From assembly GCA_030770535.1 (NCBI GenBank), contig JASVEC010000049.1, forward strand, positions 186,001 to 250,000: a stretch of DNA of 64,000 nt, given 5' to 3'. The number at the start of each line of letters is the position of its first letter. Within the stretch, counting starts at the first letter, position 1. Made by a program: the position numbers and the translations under genes. The notes under the pieces are model-generated. The model was given only the letters and a program-made list of their open reading frames with translations, did not search any database and was not told the DNA's origin. Source of the DNA: Batkoa obscura. Its lineage: Eukaryota > Entomophthoromycota > Entomophthoromycetes > Entomophthorales > Batkoaceae. Positions 55,408-63,788 of this stretch are shown here, one piece after another.

Positions 55408-56733
55408 TCAGACAACCCCATACTTTATCCAATTCATTTTAAAAATCTGGTCTAATGCTTGATAGAGTTCTGGATCACAATTATATGGGATAGGGGCAAT
55501 AAGAAGTAAAGAAGTAGGTGGATTATAGACAACAGTCGATTCTCTCATTTTCAAAGCAAAGTATGGGACTTTAATAACTTGAAGATTTGGAAAAAATGAT
55601 AAAAACGAAAGAAATTCATCTAGGTAAAGGATTAAGAAATCAACTGTAATTTGTTTTATAAACTCAAATTTATATTTATCAGTTTCACTTAAATCAGACT
55701 TTTGAAATAAACTATCATTATCAACTGATAAACGGCCAATAAAAAGATGTTGTATATTTGGTAATAATGAAAGTATATTAAAAAAGCCTGTAGATAGAGT
55801 ATAAATATAAAATTGTTTTGAGTAGGCTAATTTTGTTAGATAATGATCAATTGGCATATCGAAGTTTGACTCTCCCGAAACAAATAAATTGTCTTTTTCG
55901 ATTAGCTTAGTATCGCTACATATATCAAATAAATAAGTGGATGTATCTTTCAATTCTATTTGTCTTAAACAATTCAAATTACCAAGGAGCTTAATATTAA
56001 AATCATCATGAAAGTATCCTTCAATTTTTAATTTTAAATGAGATGCAAAATTGACATTGGAGTTAAGGTTAATTGATCTACTAGTAAAATCACAGTTTAT
56101 TAAATTTAACTCTTTTAGATTAACAAACTTTGTTTTTATTATATCTAATCCATCAAGATTTAATTCCTCAATATCTAATGTTAATGACTTTAGTTTATTA
56201 GGAATAAGATGTTTAACTATATTATTGATACTTATTACAAATACATGCTCTTCATTTATTTCCCTTAATTCAATTGTTTCAATTTGATTAAGATAACTAC
56301 TAAATAGCTTTAAATAACCAATAATATTGTTGTTATAAATAACTAACTTTTTTAGTTTTGTTAGATTTGTTTTAATACTAAATTCAATATGTTGATAAAT
56401 ACCTTCATCATAATCAAAGTCATCGCCTTGACCAATAATTTGTAACGATGTTATATTAGGACAACTATTTAATAATTCGAGGTTGTTATTACTTAAATAT
56501 ATATGCTTCATCATTGTTCCATTTTGTTCAATAAAGTTTTGTTGGTATATTCTATATTGATTACTCACATTATAATAATAAATTGAATAAGATAAATTAT
56601 ATTTAATTGTATTATTTGCAATATTAAATAAGTATTTGTTTAAAAAGCGTAAGTCAAATAGTTCAGTTGGATCCAGTAATTTGAATATATCTTCTAATAA
56701 AACAATAGGTAAATGGTCGAATTGAATAGACAT
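55408..56733 (-). CDS. F-box/leucine-rich protein, copy D, 3' end made by a transposon
   Basis: Intronless, 441 residues. F-box at 5-40 (LPIVLLEDIFKLLDPTELFD), repeats LTKLKKLVIYNNNI, LKSLTLDIEELNLD, FVNLKELNLINCDF and FFPNLQVIKVPYF. The normal end WIKYGV is encoded here as WIKYGVV: the TA of the Tyr codon is the transposon target, and the third base of Tyr, Gly, Val, Val and the TGA stop come from the transposon's terminal TGGGGTTGTCTGA. The protein therefore remains complete. The natural 3' flank is not next to it. Confidence 0.88.
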   Translation of the reverse strand: MSIQFDHLPIVLLEDIFKLLDPTELFDLRFLNKYLFNIANNTIKYNLSYSIYYYNVSNQYRIYQQNFIEQNGTMMKHIYLSNNNLELLNSCPNITSLQIIGQGDDFDYDEGIYQHIEFSIKTNLTKLKKLVIYNNNIIGYLKLFSSYLNQIETIELREINEEHVFVISINNIVKHLIPNKLKSLTLDIEELNLDGLDIIKTKFVNLKELNLINCDFTSRSINLNSNVNFASHLKLKIEGYFHDDFNIKLLGNLNCLRQIELKDTSTYLFDICSDTKLIEKDNLFVSGESNFDMPIDHYLTKLAYSKQFYIYTLSTGFFNILSLLPNIQHLFIGRLSVDNDSLFQKSDLSETDKYKFEFIKQITVDFLILYLDEFLSFLSFFPNLQVIKVPYFALKMRESTVVYNPPTSLLLIAPIPYNCDPELYQALDQIFKMNWIKYGVV

Positions 56734-57481
56734 TGTAAATAAAATCTATAAAATAACTTATTTTTTTATTTTATATATTTTTGGAGTTGATTTATTTGGT
56801 AAATTATGTAACTTTGGACCTTAATTGGTTACTTTTTATTTAATCCAATTAAAATTAGTGATGCGTATAAAAAATGTTCTTATATATTTTCTTTTATTCT
56901 GTATATAGTAAATTAACTTTATATGTTGATTTATTTAGTAAATACAAAAATAATATTATATTATTATTTAATATTTTATTCGAGTTCTAAATTTACTCCA
57001 CTTCATAAGAACCACATGTTTTTTATATTTTATTATCATTTTATTATTATTTTATAAATGTTTATTTTAAGCCAGTAAGTCAATATTGTAAAATCAAATA
57101 TAAGGATATGAGTGAATATTGTTTTATTGTTTCAAGCTTATGAATGTTAAGATCTATTTCGATATTAATTATCTATCAAACTCTTTAATATTTTATTTAA
57201 TATTTTTATTATTACTTGAATTATCAATCAAAGTTATATTATTTAACATTTAAAACTCAAAGTAATAAATATAATAAAGATACTTACTATTGAGATTATT
57301 TGGTTATATTTTACTATTGCTTTGTTTGTTTATTCAAATTAGTATATTAAAAACAATGATAGGTTACATTTGTTCTTTAAGAATTAAAAGTTAAAGTTTG
57401 AACCTTATAAAATATTAATGAATATAAATAGAATATTACAAAAGTTACAAAATATTTGTTTTTTAATTAAAGAAATATAAA
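56734..57481. other. Upstream region of F-box D and GST promoter
   Basis: Up to about 57130 it matches the upstream regions of the other F-box genes in inverted orientation; the rest is the GST promoter. No gene. Confidence 0.6.
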
Positions 57482-58300
57482 ATGATTGAACTTTACGATT
57501 TGGTAAACAAGAAAGATGGTAATCATTTTAGTCCATTTTCATGGCGTAGTATAATGGCTTTAAAACACAAAGTAAATCGATTTGTTGTATGTTATTAATG
57601 ATTTTAATATTGACTTGAATTATTATAGGGGATCGAATTCACTCAACATGGCCTTACATTTACTGAAATTAATGAACAAATACCAAAACTAAGGTAAATA
57701 AATAGTTAGTTTTTAATATTTATTAACTTACATTACATTAATTAATATTATAAAAGTAATGGAGAGTGGGATAAAGTACCATTTATAAAATTTGATAATA
57801 ATAATATTGTTTATGATTCCACTAAGATAGCTGATTATCTTGAAGAAAGATATCCTGGAAACCCATTATTCCCAAATGGTCGTTATTTTTCCAGTTTTTT
57901 GGAGAATCATGCTAACATCTTTGCACCTTTATTTCAATCTATTATATTAAATGTTTATGATTCTTTATTACCAAAAGATCAAGAATATTTTCGTAAAACT
58001 AGAGAAGCTTGGTTTGGAATGACATTGGAGGAGTTTGCTGGTAAAAAAGAAGATCACAAAGAAGCAATAGAAAAGCTATTCTTACCTTTTCGTATGAGTT
58101 TAGTTAATATTAAATATTTAGAAGGAGACAAACCAAGTTATTCTGACTATGTTCTGTTTGGTCACCTCAAATTTGTTCAAATGACTTCCATTTCTACCTT
58201 CGATATGATTGTTACTAATCATCAAGATCAATCTTTAAAAAACTGGTGGGATTCTATTCAAAGTCTTAATGATGGCTTTGCTGCTTCTTTTAAACCTTAG
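57482..58300 (+). CDS. Glutathione S-transferase-like protein
   Basis: Three exons (57482-57571, 57629-57693, 57757-58300), 232 residues. The N-terminal thioredoxin-like domain has SPFSWRSIMALKHK, then GLTFTEINEQIPKL, WDKVPFIKF (the cis-Pro) and DSTKIADYLEERYPGNPLFP (the glutathione gamma-Glu site with Asp-Ser-Thr). The helical C-terminal domain follows (EAWFGMTLEEFAG, YSDYVLFGHLKFVQ). The layout resembles the fungal etherase/Ure2-like class where Ser in the SPxSxR loop binds the thiol. Substrate is unknown. Intron 2 ends in AAAAG. Confidence 0.87.
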
Positions 58301-58460
58301 TTTGATAATATTAAGATAAACTGAAAATAAAAATATACTTAATATATTATTATGTATAACTATATATAATTTATTATAATTTGAGATAAGACGGAGGACC
58401 TTTTTGAGGTGATGATAATGTATTTCAAGTAATTTAGTGTTTATTTGCCTAGACACAATG

Positions 58461-58559
58461 TAGAAATGTGTTTTTTTGTTTAAAAATTTTACTAATAATC
58501 TTTCTGCTCAAATAGCGCTTAAAAAATGGAAAAGTAATGAAATAAAAAAAACATCCCCA
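58461..58559 (-). mobile_element. TGGGG/TA short element
   Basis: TAGAAATGT to ACATCCCCA, reverse, AGCGCT centre intact. Confidence 0.85.
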
Positions 58560-58574
58560 TATAGTTATAATATT

Positions 58575-58671
58575 TAAGGATGTTTTTTTGGCTTCATCAC
58601 TTTTTCCCTTTTAGGCACCATTTGAGTGAGAAAAATCATTAGTAAAATTCTCAAACACAAATACATTCTTA
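58575..58671 (+). mobile_element. TGGGG/TA short element, decayed
   Basis: TAAGGATGT to ACATTCTTA, forward, AGGCACC centre. It lies 15 bp from the previous one. Confidence 0.75.
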
Positions 58672-58897
58672 TTTCTATTTTAAATGTTAAACAAGTAAAA
58701 AGTAATAAAAATTGTTATACATATCATTTTTTATGTTGTATTTTAAAATTTAGGCTATGAATTAAATTATTCATTACTATTTTATACTTCAGAAGATTCG
58801 ATAAGCTGTTTAATGGAAAAACTTTATAGCTACTGTATCATACCTTAATCAAAGCATTTACACATCTGTCCAAGTGGGCTACATTTTGTTTAAAATT

Positions 58898-59060
58898 GAG
58901 TCAAAGTTTCTACAACTCTATTGTGACTTAAATAATCATTCATTAAAAAATAAAATTTAATAAAATCAGAATAAGTTATAAATACTTGGACATTAAAAAA
59001 CTAAAAAAATAAACATTTGACTCTAGAAATTACTGCAAGTCATAATATAGTTGCAGGAGT
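58898..59060. mobile_element. Insert present in only one arm, possible second short element
   Basis: About 160 bp absent from the left arm. Its ends contain an imperfect inverted repeat: TCTACAACTCTATTGTGACTT at the left, and CCTGCAACTATATTATGACTT when the right end is read backwards. It is unrelated to the TGGGG element. The target duplication is unclear. Confidence 0.5.
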
Positions 59061-59160
59061 ATTTAAGATAAAATTACATATTTCAAAAGTAACAATTAAA
59101 TTCATTTAAGATTGTTATAAGAAAATCAATATTAATGGATGATCTAACAGTAAAGAAAGA

Positions 59161-59170
59161 TATATAAATA
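59161..59170 (+). promoter_or_regulatory. TATA-like box before the 87-residue gene
   Basis: TATATAAATA lies about 50 bp before the ATG; the left arm has the same. Confidence 0.4.
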
Positions 59171-59212
59171 TAAAATAGAAATCAATCGAAATTAGCTTCA
59201 AAATTATAAAAA

Positions 59213-59476
59213 ATGAGAAATTCCAATCTACTCTGTCTAATACTATTCTTTTTTATATTTATACTCAGTAACAGTAGTGAAAAGTTAATATCTAGTGGAA
59301 AAATAAGCAAAGGTAGTAGACAGTTACTATCTTTATTTGGTTTTGGTTTTGGATCTCAAGCTATTGAAGGTGCTTTTGTTTTTATTATTAGTAAAGTTAT
59401 AGAGACAATTACTCGAAAGATATTCAAAACAGTTACTACTCCACTTTTAAAAGCTAAAAAGAAACTAATCAAATAG
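59213..59476 (+). CDS. Small secreted protein (87 residues), copy in right arm
   Basis: Identical in protein to 44643-44906: signal peptide MRNSNLLCLILFFFIFILSN, Gly/Phe patch, hydrophobic helix and Lys-rich end. The identity extends through the spacer, so the two copies were recently duplicated or homogenised. Confidence 0.65.
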   Translation: MRNSNLLCLILFFFIFILSNSSEKLISSGKISKGSRQLLSLFGFGFGSQAIEGAFVFIISKVIETITRKIFKTVTTPLLKAKKKLIK

Positions 59477-59794
59477 AGTCTTATTACTCAATAAACTATT
59501 TATCTTTTTGTGAATAGAATTTATGTTATCATGTTGACTTTTGAGCTATTCCAAAAACTTCCTTAAAGAAATTTATAGAGATTTTATATAGCATTTTTAA
59601 TGTAATATAAACAGTTGTATTTAAGGTAATTTATATTTATGAAGCGTTTTTTTAATATTTTGAAAGGTATAAATTAATTTAAAAAAACAATTTGGGAAAA
59701 TTAATAAAAATCAATATTAAACTTTGGATGATCAAAAAATAAAAATAAAATATAAAAAAGATAATCAATAAATACAGGCTTAGTATTACAAAAA

Positions 59795-60031
59795 ATGAGG
59801 AATTTTAATTTGATATATTTGACAGTAGTCCTTTTAATTCTTATACTTAGTAGTTATGGTAAAGAGCTGATTGATAGTAGAAAAGTAAGTAAGGGTAGTG
59901 GAAAAGTATTATCATTTTTAGGCGTTGATTTTAAATATCAAGTTGCTGCAAGTGTTGCTGTATTTGTAGCTAGTAAAGTTGCACAAGGAGTGGTTATAAA
60001 ATCTGTTAAAAAATTACATCGCCACTTTTGA
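59795..60031 (+). CDS. Small secreted protein (78 residues), copy in right arm
   Basis: Identical in protein to 44088-44324, including the shifted end (KKLHRHF followed out of frame by TSPLLKAKSKLIN). The shift thus came before the arms became identical. Confidence 0.6.
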   Translation: MRNFNLIYLTVVLLILILSSYGKELIDSRKVSKGSGKVLSFLGVDFKYQVAASVAVFVASKVAQGVVIKSVKKLHRHF

Positions 60032-61111
60032 AAGCTAAAAGTAAATTAATTAACTAAATTAAATCGATTTGTCAATTTCTTTTATTTTATCATTATTAAT
60101 TTTTAAAATAAACTGGTTTACTATTAAGTGCTGTTAATTTCTTTTATATTTTATGTAACTTTGTTGATTATTTGGTTCCCATCATCATACAGATTAGAAT
60201 AGTAGATCTAGAGAGTTTATAGAAGATATAGGCTAATTTTATTATAAACTGTTGAAAGTATTGCTCAAATAGATGTCGTGTTATTATTAAAATAAAGAGA
60301 GTACTCAAATTAAGAGATATAGTATCAAAAACCTCAAGATCCTTTAAATCTGTTTGAAACGTTAACTTTAACTCATACTTTTTTATAACTTGATGTTAAT
60401 TTATACAAAAAATAGAAATGATAGGAGCAGTAATTTAGGAAATCGTAAATGTATTTTTTGAGGTCCTTCTTTAGTTTGAGAACTCAAAACAATAGAATAC
60501 TTTTTTTTTGAAAATTTTAATTTTTACAAGCATTAGTTGTTGGAATGGTAACAAAAAATTTAATTAAAGATATGGGTATATTTTTTTTGGTTTCTTTGCT
60601 TTTTCTATTCTTTAAACACTATTTGAGTGGAAAATTATTAGCAAAATTCTCAAACACAATATATCCCCATGTTTTTTGTTAAAAATTCACAACTTAACTT
60701 CGTACTACTCAAAAAGTGGACAAAATATTAAGGAAAAAAGGTAGTTTCATATGCTAAATCATTACTATTCTAATACAACCGTTAAAGTACAAATGGGCAA
60801 CGACTAGTGGTAGCTTTTATAACCAATAGTTTGTATTATTGTGCTTATTTACATCCAAATATTGGAATTTTGTTTGAAATGAGAAGTAATTTACTATGAT
60901 TAATACTTTACCAGCAATACTACCGATTAAAATCAAACTCTAAAAAGGTAGATCGTTTGATCAATGAGGCAGAATTGAAAGTAGTGAGAAGATCAATAAT
61001 AAACAAAATAAAAAATATATAAGATTTTACATTTGATAAATTAAAGAAAAGATACATTTTCAAAAACAGATTCAACAAAAGTAAAAGTTATTTATAAACC
61101 AATATAAACAA
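60032..61111. other. Spacer with outer end of the inverted repeat and one short element
   Basis: Inverted-repeat similarity ends near 60412. The element lies at 60573-60669. No gene seen. Confidence 0.55.
60573..60669 (+). mobile_element. TGGGG/TA short element
   Basis: TGGGTATAT to ATATCCCCA, forward, AACACTATTTGAGTGG centre; moderately decayed. Confidence 0.82.
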
Positions 61112-61435
61112 ATGAAAGTGATAACTATAATTTTAATAATGGTTTGTTTGGTCCTATTTTACAATTGTAACCGTGTTTCTAAACTGCAATTAATAAGAAG
61201 GAGTATCAATCAAAACCCAAAGCCTTTGATTAGAAAGTTAATTAGAAGGAATCATAAGTCCATTAATTTCATCAAAAACAATTTAGTTGACTTGAATACA
61301 AATGGCGTGTTTAGCAGAAATAAAGACAATGAAGACAAAAAGGACAAAAAAGAAAAAAAACCACTATTTGCTTGCTCATTCAACCTACCTTTCCTAAAAA
61401 AATCATCATCAAGTTTTGAGGATGACTTAATATAA
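61112..61435 (+). CDS. Small basic secreted protein (107 residues)
   Basis: Signal peptide or anchor in residues 1-18 (MKVITIILIMVCLVLFYN). The mature part is very basic with repeated Leu-Ile-Arg-Arg blocks (LIRRSINQ, LIRKLIRRNHKS), then a Lys/Asp/Glu run (NKDNEDKKDKKEKK) and an acidic end (SSSSFEDDLI). No family recognised. It lies in a cluster of small secreted-protein genes, with TTATAAACC about 20 bp before the ATG. Confidence 0.55.
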   Translation: MKVITIILIMVCLVLFYNCNRVSKLQLIRRSINQNPKPLIRKLIRRNHKSINFIKNNLVDLNTNGVFSRNKDNEDKKDKKEKKPLFACSFNLPFLKKSSSSFEDDLI

Positions 61436-61711
61436 ATAAAGTACAATAAATATAGTAATTCATTTTGAATTTTAAAAAATAGAATAAATTGTACTTCATT
61501 GTTACTCTTTTAATTAAAATAAGATTTCTCTTATAACTCGAAGCTTTATAAATTATAAAAACATGTAACTGTAGTTTCTTTATTATAATGCTATCTATTA
61601 ATTTATGATAATTTCAAGCTATATAAGAAAAATCGAATCTAAATCACATCAGTGGTAACTTGAATAAGTGGCTGATAAAAGGTTTATATTTTATTTATTA
61701 CTGTTTTAAGT

Positions 61712-62170
61712 TTAGAGTTTATCATCCTCGTAGTCCACGGGCTTACTCATATCGACAGGCACACTTCCAGTTTGCGGTTCTTTTGGTTTAGGGACCACCT
61801 CACCATTTGTGATAGTTTTTACTGTTTTACCGAGTGCTTTACCAACAGCCAACCCTGCAACTCCTCCAGCAATTTCTCCTTTATTAATATCATCAGCATC
61901 TTTATTTCTAGTAGCATCTGTAACTCCTTTTCCAATTGCTCCAATCCCTGCCCCAAGTCCACCGGCGACAGTATTAAGTGGATTATACATACCCTTTTCC
62001 TCTTTTTTGGTAACAGTGGAGCCAAAAGAAGTGCCTAGTGAGCTTATAGTTGAACCAAGGGTACCACCAAGGAAGTTAAATGCGTTACCTTCTCCAGGAT
62101 AAGCAGGAAGAGCAAGTAAACTATTATTAGATATCAATGCTAAGCAGATTAAACTATTTGTTAATTTCAT
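61712..62170 (-). CDS. Gly-rich secreted protein, copy 1 (152 residues)
   Basis: Signal peptide at 1-20 (MKLTNSLICLALISNNSLLA). Two Gly-zipper-like blocks follow: LGGTLGSTISSLGTSFGSTV and AGGLGAGIGAIGKGV, then GEIAGGVAGLAVGKALGK. Such G-x3-G helices pack closely and often insert into membranes or form oligomers. The end is Pro/acid-rich (PKPKEPQTG, DYEDDKL). It is a paralogue of 63058-63567, about 0.9 kb away on the same strand. Function unknown; no known toxin or enzyme domain seen. Confidence 0.7.
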   Translation of the reverse strand: MKLTNSLICLALISNNSLLALPAYPGEGNAFNFLGGTLGSTISSLGTSFGSTVTKKEEKGMYNPLNTVAGGLGAGIGAIGKGVTDATRNKDADDINKGEIAGGVAGLAVGKALGKTVKTITNGEVVPKPKEPQTGSVPVDMSKPVDYEDDKL

Positions 62171-62539
62171 TTTTGATTTATATAGTTTCTATAGTTAAAT
62201 TGCTGACTATTTATAATGCTATTAGCCATTATTTAATAGATCGATTATCATGATAAACATATTTTATTATTTATTTTAACCAATTTTAACATTAAACTGC
62301 ATTAATGAAATCAAACTTATGCGACTGTATTGTAATATTGAAGTTTAAAAACTTAATTTTAGCCAGGCGGTAAACAATAATTTAAATTGGTATGTCTGTT
62401 TTATTGCAATGTATTGTTAATGCTTATCAATTGGCCTACTATCCTTAAAAATCAGTGTTTTTGATATCGAAAGCTTTTTTCATATAATGGAAAAAGCTGA
62501 ATGAACTATAAAATGATTTATTTCAAAGTTGCCCTTTAT
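62171..62539. other. Spacer between secreted-protein genes
   Basis: 369 bp; includes the TATA box of the upstream gene and nothing else recognised. Confidence 0.5.
62207..62215 (-). promoter_or_regulatory. TATA box of Gly-rich copy 1
   Basis: TATAAATAG on the minus strand, about 37 bp before the ATG. The same motif precedes copy 2. Confidence 0.5.
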
Positions 62540-62949
62540 CTAATCAATATCAGAATATTCACTTAAGTGCTGTGTTCGTTCAACGAAAAAAGAGTTATGA
62601 CTGTTTACAGTATTAAAGATTGTCCTTAAATCAACCAAAAAACTATTATTAAATACTTCATTGACCTTATTGTATAAGTTTATGGAAAGTGGTGAATTCT
62701 TTTCGAAAAGTTCAGCCATTATACTCACTTTTTCACTCTCTTGTTATTTTATATTTAGATTCCTTACCAGCCTTTGATCTAGTATGAATATGTGGTAAAA
62801 CTCGCATTTGAAAAAATGAAGGGAAATAAAACATCGTTATTTTTATTAACATATTACTGATTGATATAAATGCAAAAGCCATACTTGAGAAAGGTAGAGA
62901 CAAAGGTAAGACAAGATAGTAGTAAAAAAGCAATTACTCGTTTGTTCAT
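62540..62949 (-). CDS. Possible three-exon small secreted protein
   Basis: An ATG at 62949 opens a typical signal peptide (MNKRVIAFLLLSCLTFVSTF). A donor at 62884 (AA|GTATGG), an 11-nt exon at 62778-62768, and a last exon at 62727-62540 give an in-frame 87-residue protein ending SVERTQHL-like residues (FFVERTQHLSEYSDID). The last exon reads as a helical domain (MAELFEKNSPLSINLYNKV). The second intron would be 40 nt. The splicing is my reconstruction; the two longer frames seen here start with TTG or GTG and are not full genes. Confidence 0.35.
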
Positions 62950-63057
62950 TTACCTAACTCAATTTCTTTGAGAAATCAGATAAAATAGGTGATAGTAATT
63001 ATTAGATAAAAATCTTATTAACTTACCTTGAACCTTTAGTTTTTGATAAATTTAACT

Positions 63058-63567
63058 CTAAAGTTTATCATCATCATAATCTATCGCACCATCTTTCACA
63101 ATGACATTTTCTTTAGGTTTGGGTGTAGATTGTTTAGTTACTTCTCCATTTATAATCGTTTTTAGTGCTTTTCCTGCTGCTGTTCCAAAAGCTACACCTG
63201 CAACACCGCCTACAACCTCAGCTTTAGTAGCTTTCTCATTACTAAATTTGGCTTTTGTTGCTGCTGTTACTGATTTTCCAACGGCACCGAAGGCAGATCC
63301 AAGACCACCAGCAATAATATTGACTGGATTATCTTTATCTGTTTCTTTCTCTTTTTTCGTAATTGCAGAATCAAATGAAGTGCCTATAGAGCTCATAACG
63401 GAACCTGCCGCAATTCCAAGGAAACCAACTGGATTGACTTTGTCAAAGTCTTTTGATTTAACTTGACCAAAACTAAATGATTTACCTTGTCCAAATTTAA
63501 TTGGAAATGAATATAGAATGTTATTTAATACTAACGCTAACCCGATTACATTAGTGAACAGTTTCAT
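63058..63567 (-). CDS. Gly-rich secreted protein, copy 2 (169 residues)
   Basis: The ATG at 63567 is chosen; a longer frame begins with TTG. Signal peptide MKLFTNVIGLALVLNNILYS. It shares the plan of copy 1: GIAAGSVMSSIGTSFDSAITKK, AGGLGSAFGAVGKSV, GGVAGVAFGTAAGKALK and the end DYDDDKL, with NGEV in both. Longer at the N-side by an FGQGKSFSFGQ segment. Same inference as copy 1: a Gly-zipper secreted protein. Confidence 0.7.
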   Translation of the reverse strand: MKLFTNVIGLALVLNNILYSFPIKFGQGKSFSFGQVKSKDFDKVNPVGFLGIAAGSVMSSIGTSFDSAITKKEKETDKDNPVNIIAGGLGSAFGAVGKSVTAATKAKFSNEKATKAEVVGGVAGVAFGTAAGKALKTIINGEVTKQSTPKPKENVIVKDGAIDYDDDKL

Positions 63568-63605
63568 TTTCAATTTATACAAAGCTGTAAACAATTTGTT
63601 TTTAA

Positions 63606-63614
63606 CTATTTATA
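63606..63614 (-). promoter_or_regulatory. TATA box of Gly-rich copy 2
   Basis: TATAAATAG about 40 bp before the ATG, as in copy 1. Confidence 0.5.
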
Positions 63615-63702
63615 GTATAGAGTAGCATACATAAATGATTTTCATGATAGCCCTTTTTGAGAAAAAATTTAAATCTGGTGTACAAATCTAATTTTTTTTT
63701 AT

Positions 63703-63788
63703 ATGGATATCTTTTCTGATTTCACTGTTTTTCCATTTTCTAAATGCTATTGAATCGAAAAATTATTAATAAATTGTTAAACAAGCAT
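63703..63788 (+). mobile_element. TGGGG/TA short element, decayed
   Basis: TATGGATAT at the left; GATTTCACTGTTTTTCC and AATGCTATTGAATCG in the interior. The right end is hard to see. Confidence 0.6.

Larger units (their letters stand above)
52942..55420 (+). mobile_element. DNA transposon copy 2, unclassified superfamily
   Basis: 2479 bp from TGGGGCTGTCC to GACAACCCCA, with TA at both edges. The right end read inwards (TGGGGTTGTCTGAATTAGTTTC) and the left end (TGGGGCTGTCCTAATTGGTTTC) are inverted repeats. It has one transposase gene, broken in at least four places and carrying a short TGGGG element (54543-54643). The left flank is the 3' side of F-box C; the right flank is the last coding bases of F-box D. 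Hence the two edges do not come from one target site. Confidence 0.88.
58301..59212. other. Spacer with two short elements, inverted-repeat edge and an insert
   Basis: Elements at 58461 and 58575, the inner edge of the inverted repeat from about 58755, and the 58898-59060 insert. The last 60 bp are the promoter of the 87-residue gene. Confidence 0.6.
58755..60412. repeat. Inverted repeat, right arm
   Basis: Counterpart of 43703-45225. About 13.5 kb separates the arms (B, C, D, both kelch and GST genes and transposon copy 2). Confidence 0.93.

Noticed and set aside
61772-62102. Plus-strand frames opposite Gly-rich copy 1
   Set aside because: Antisense shadows of a Gly/Ala-rich gene, which always give long Pro/Ala/Ser frames.
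62733-62933. 66-codon hydrophobic frame
   Set aside because: Begins with TTG; a better signal peptide starts at the ATG at 62949 in another frame.
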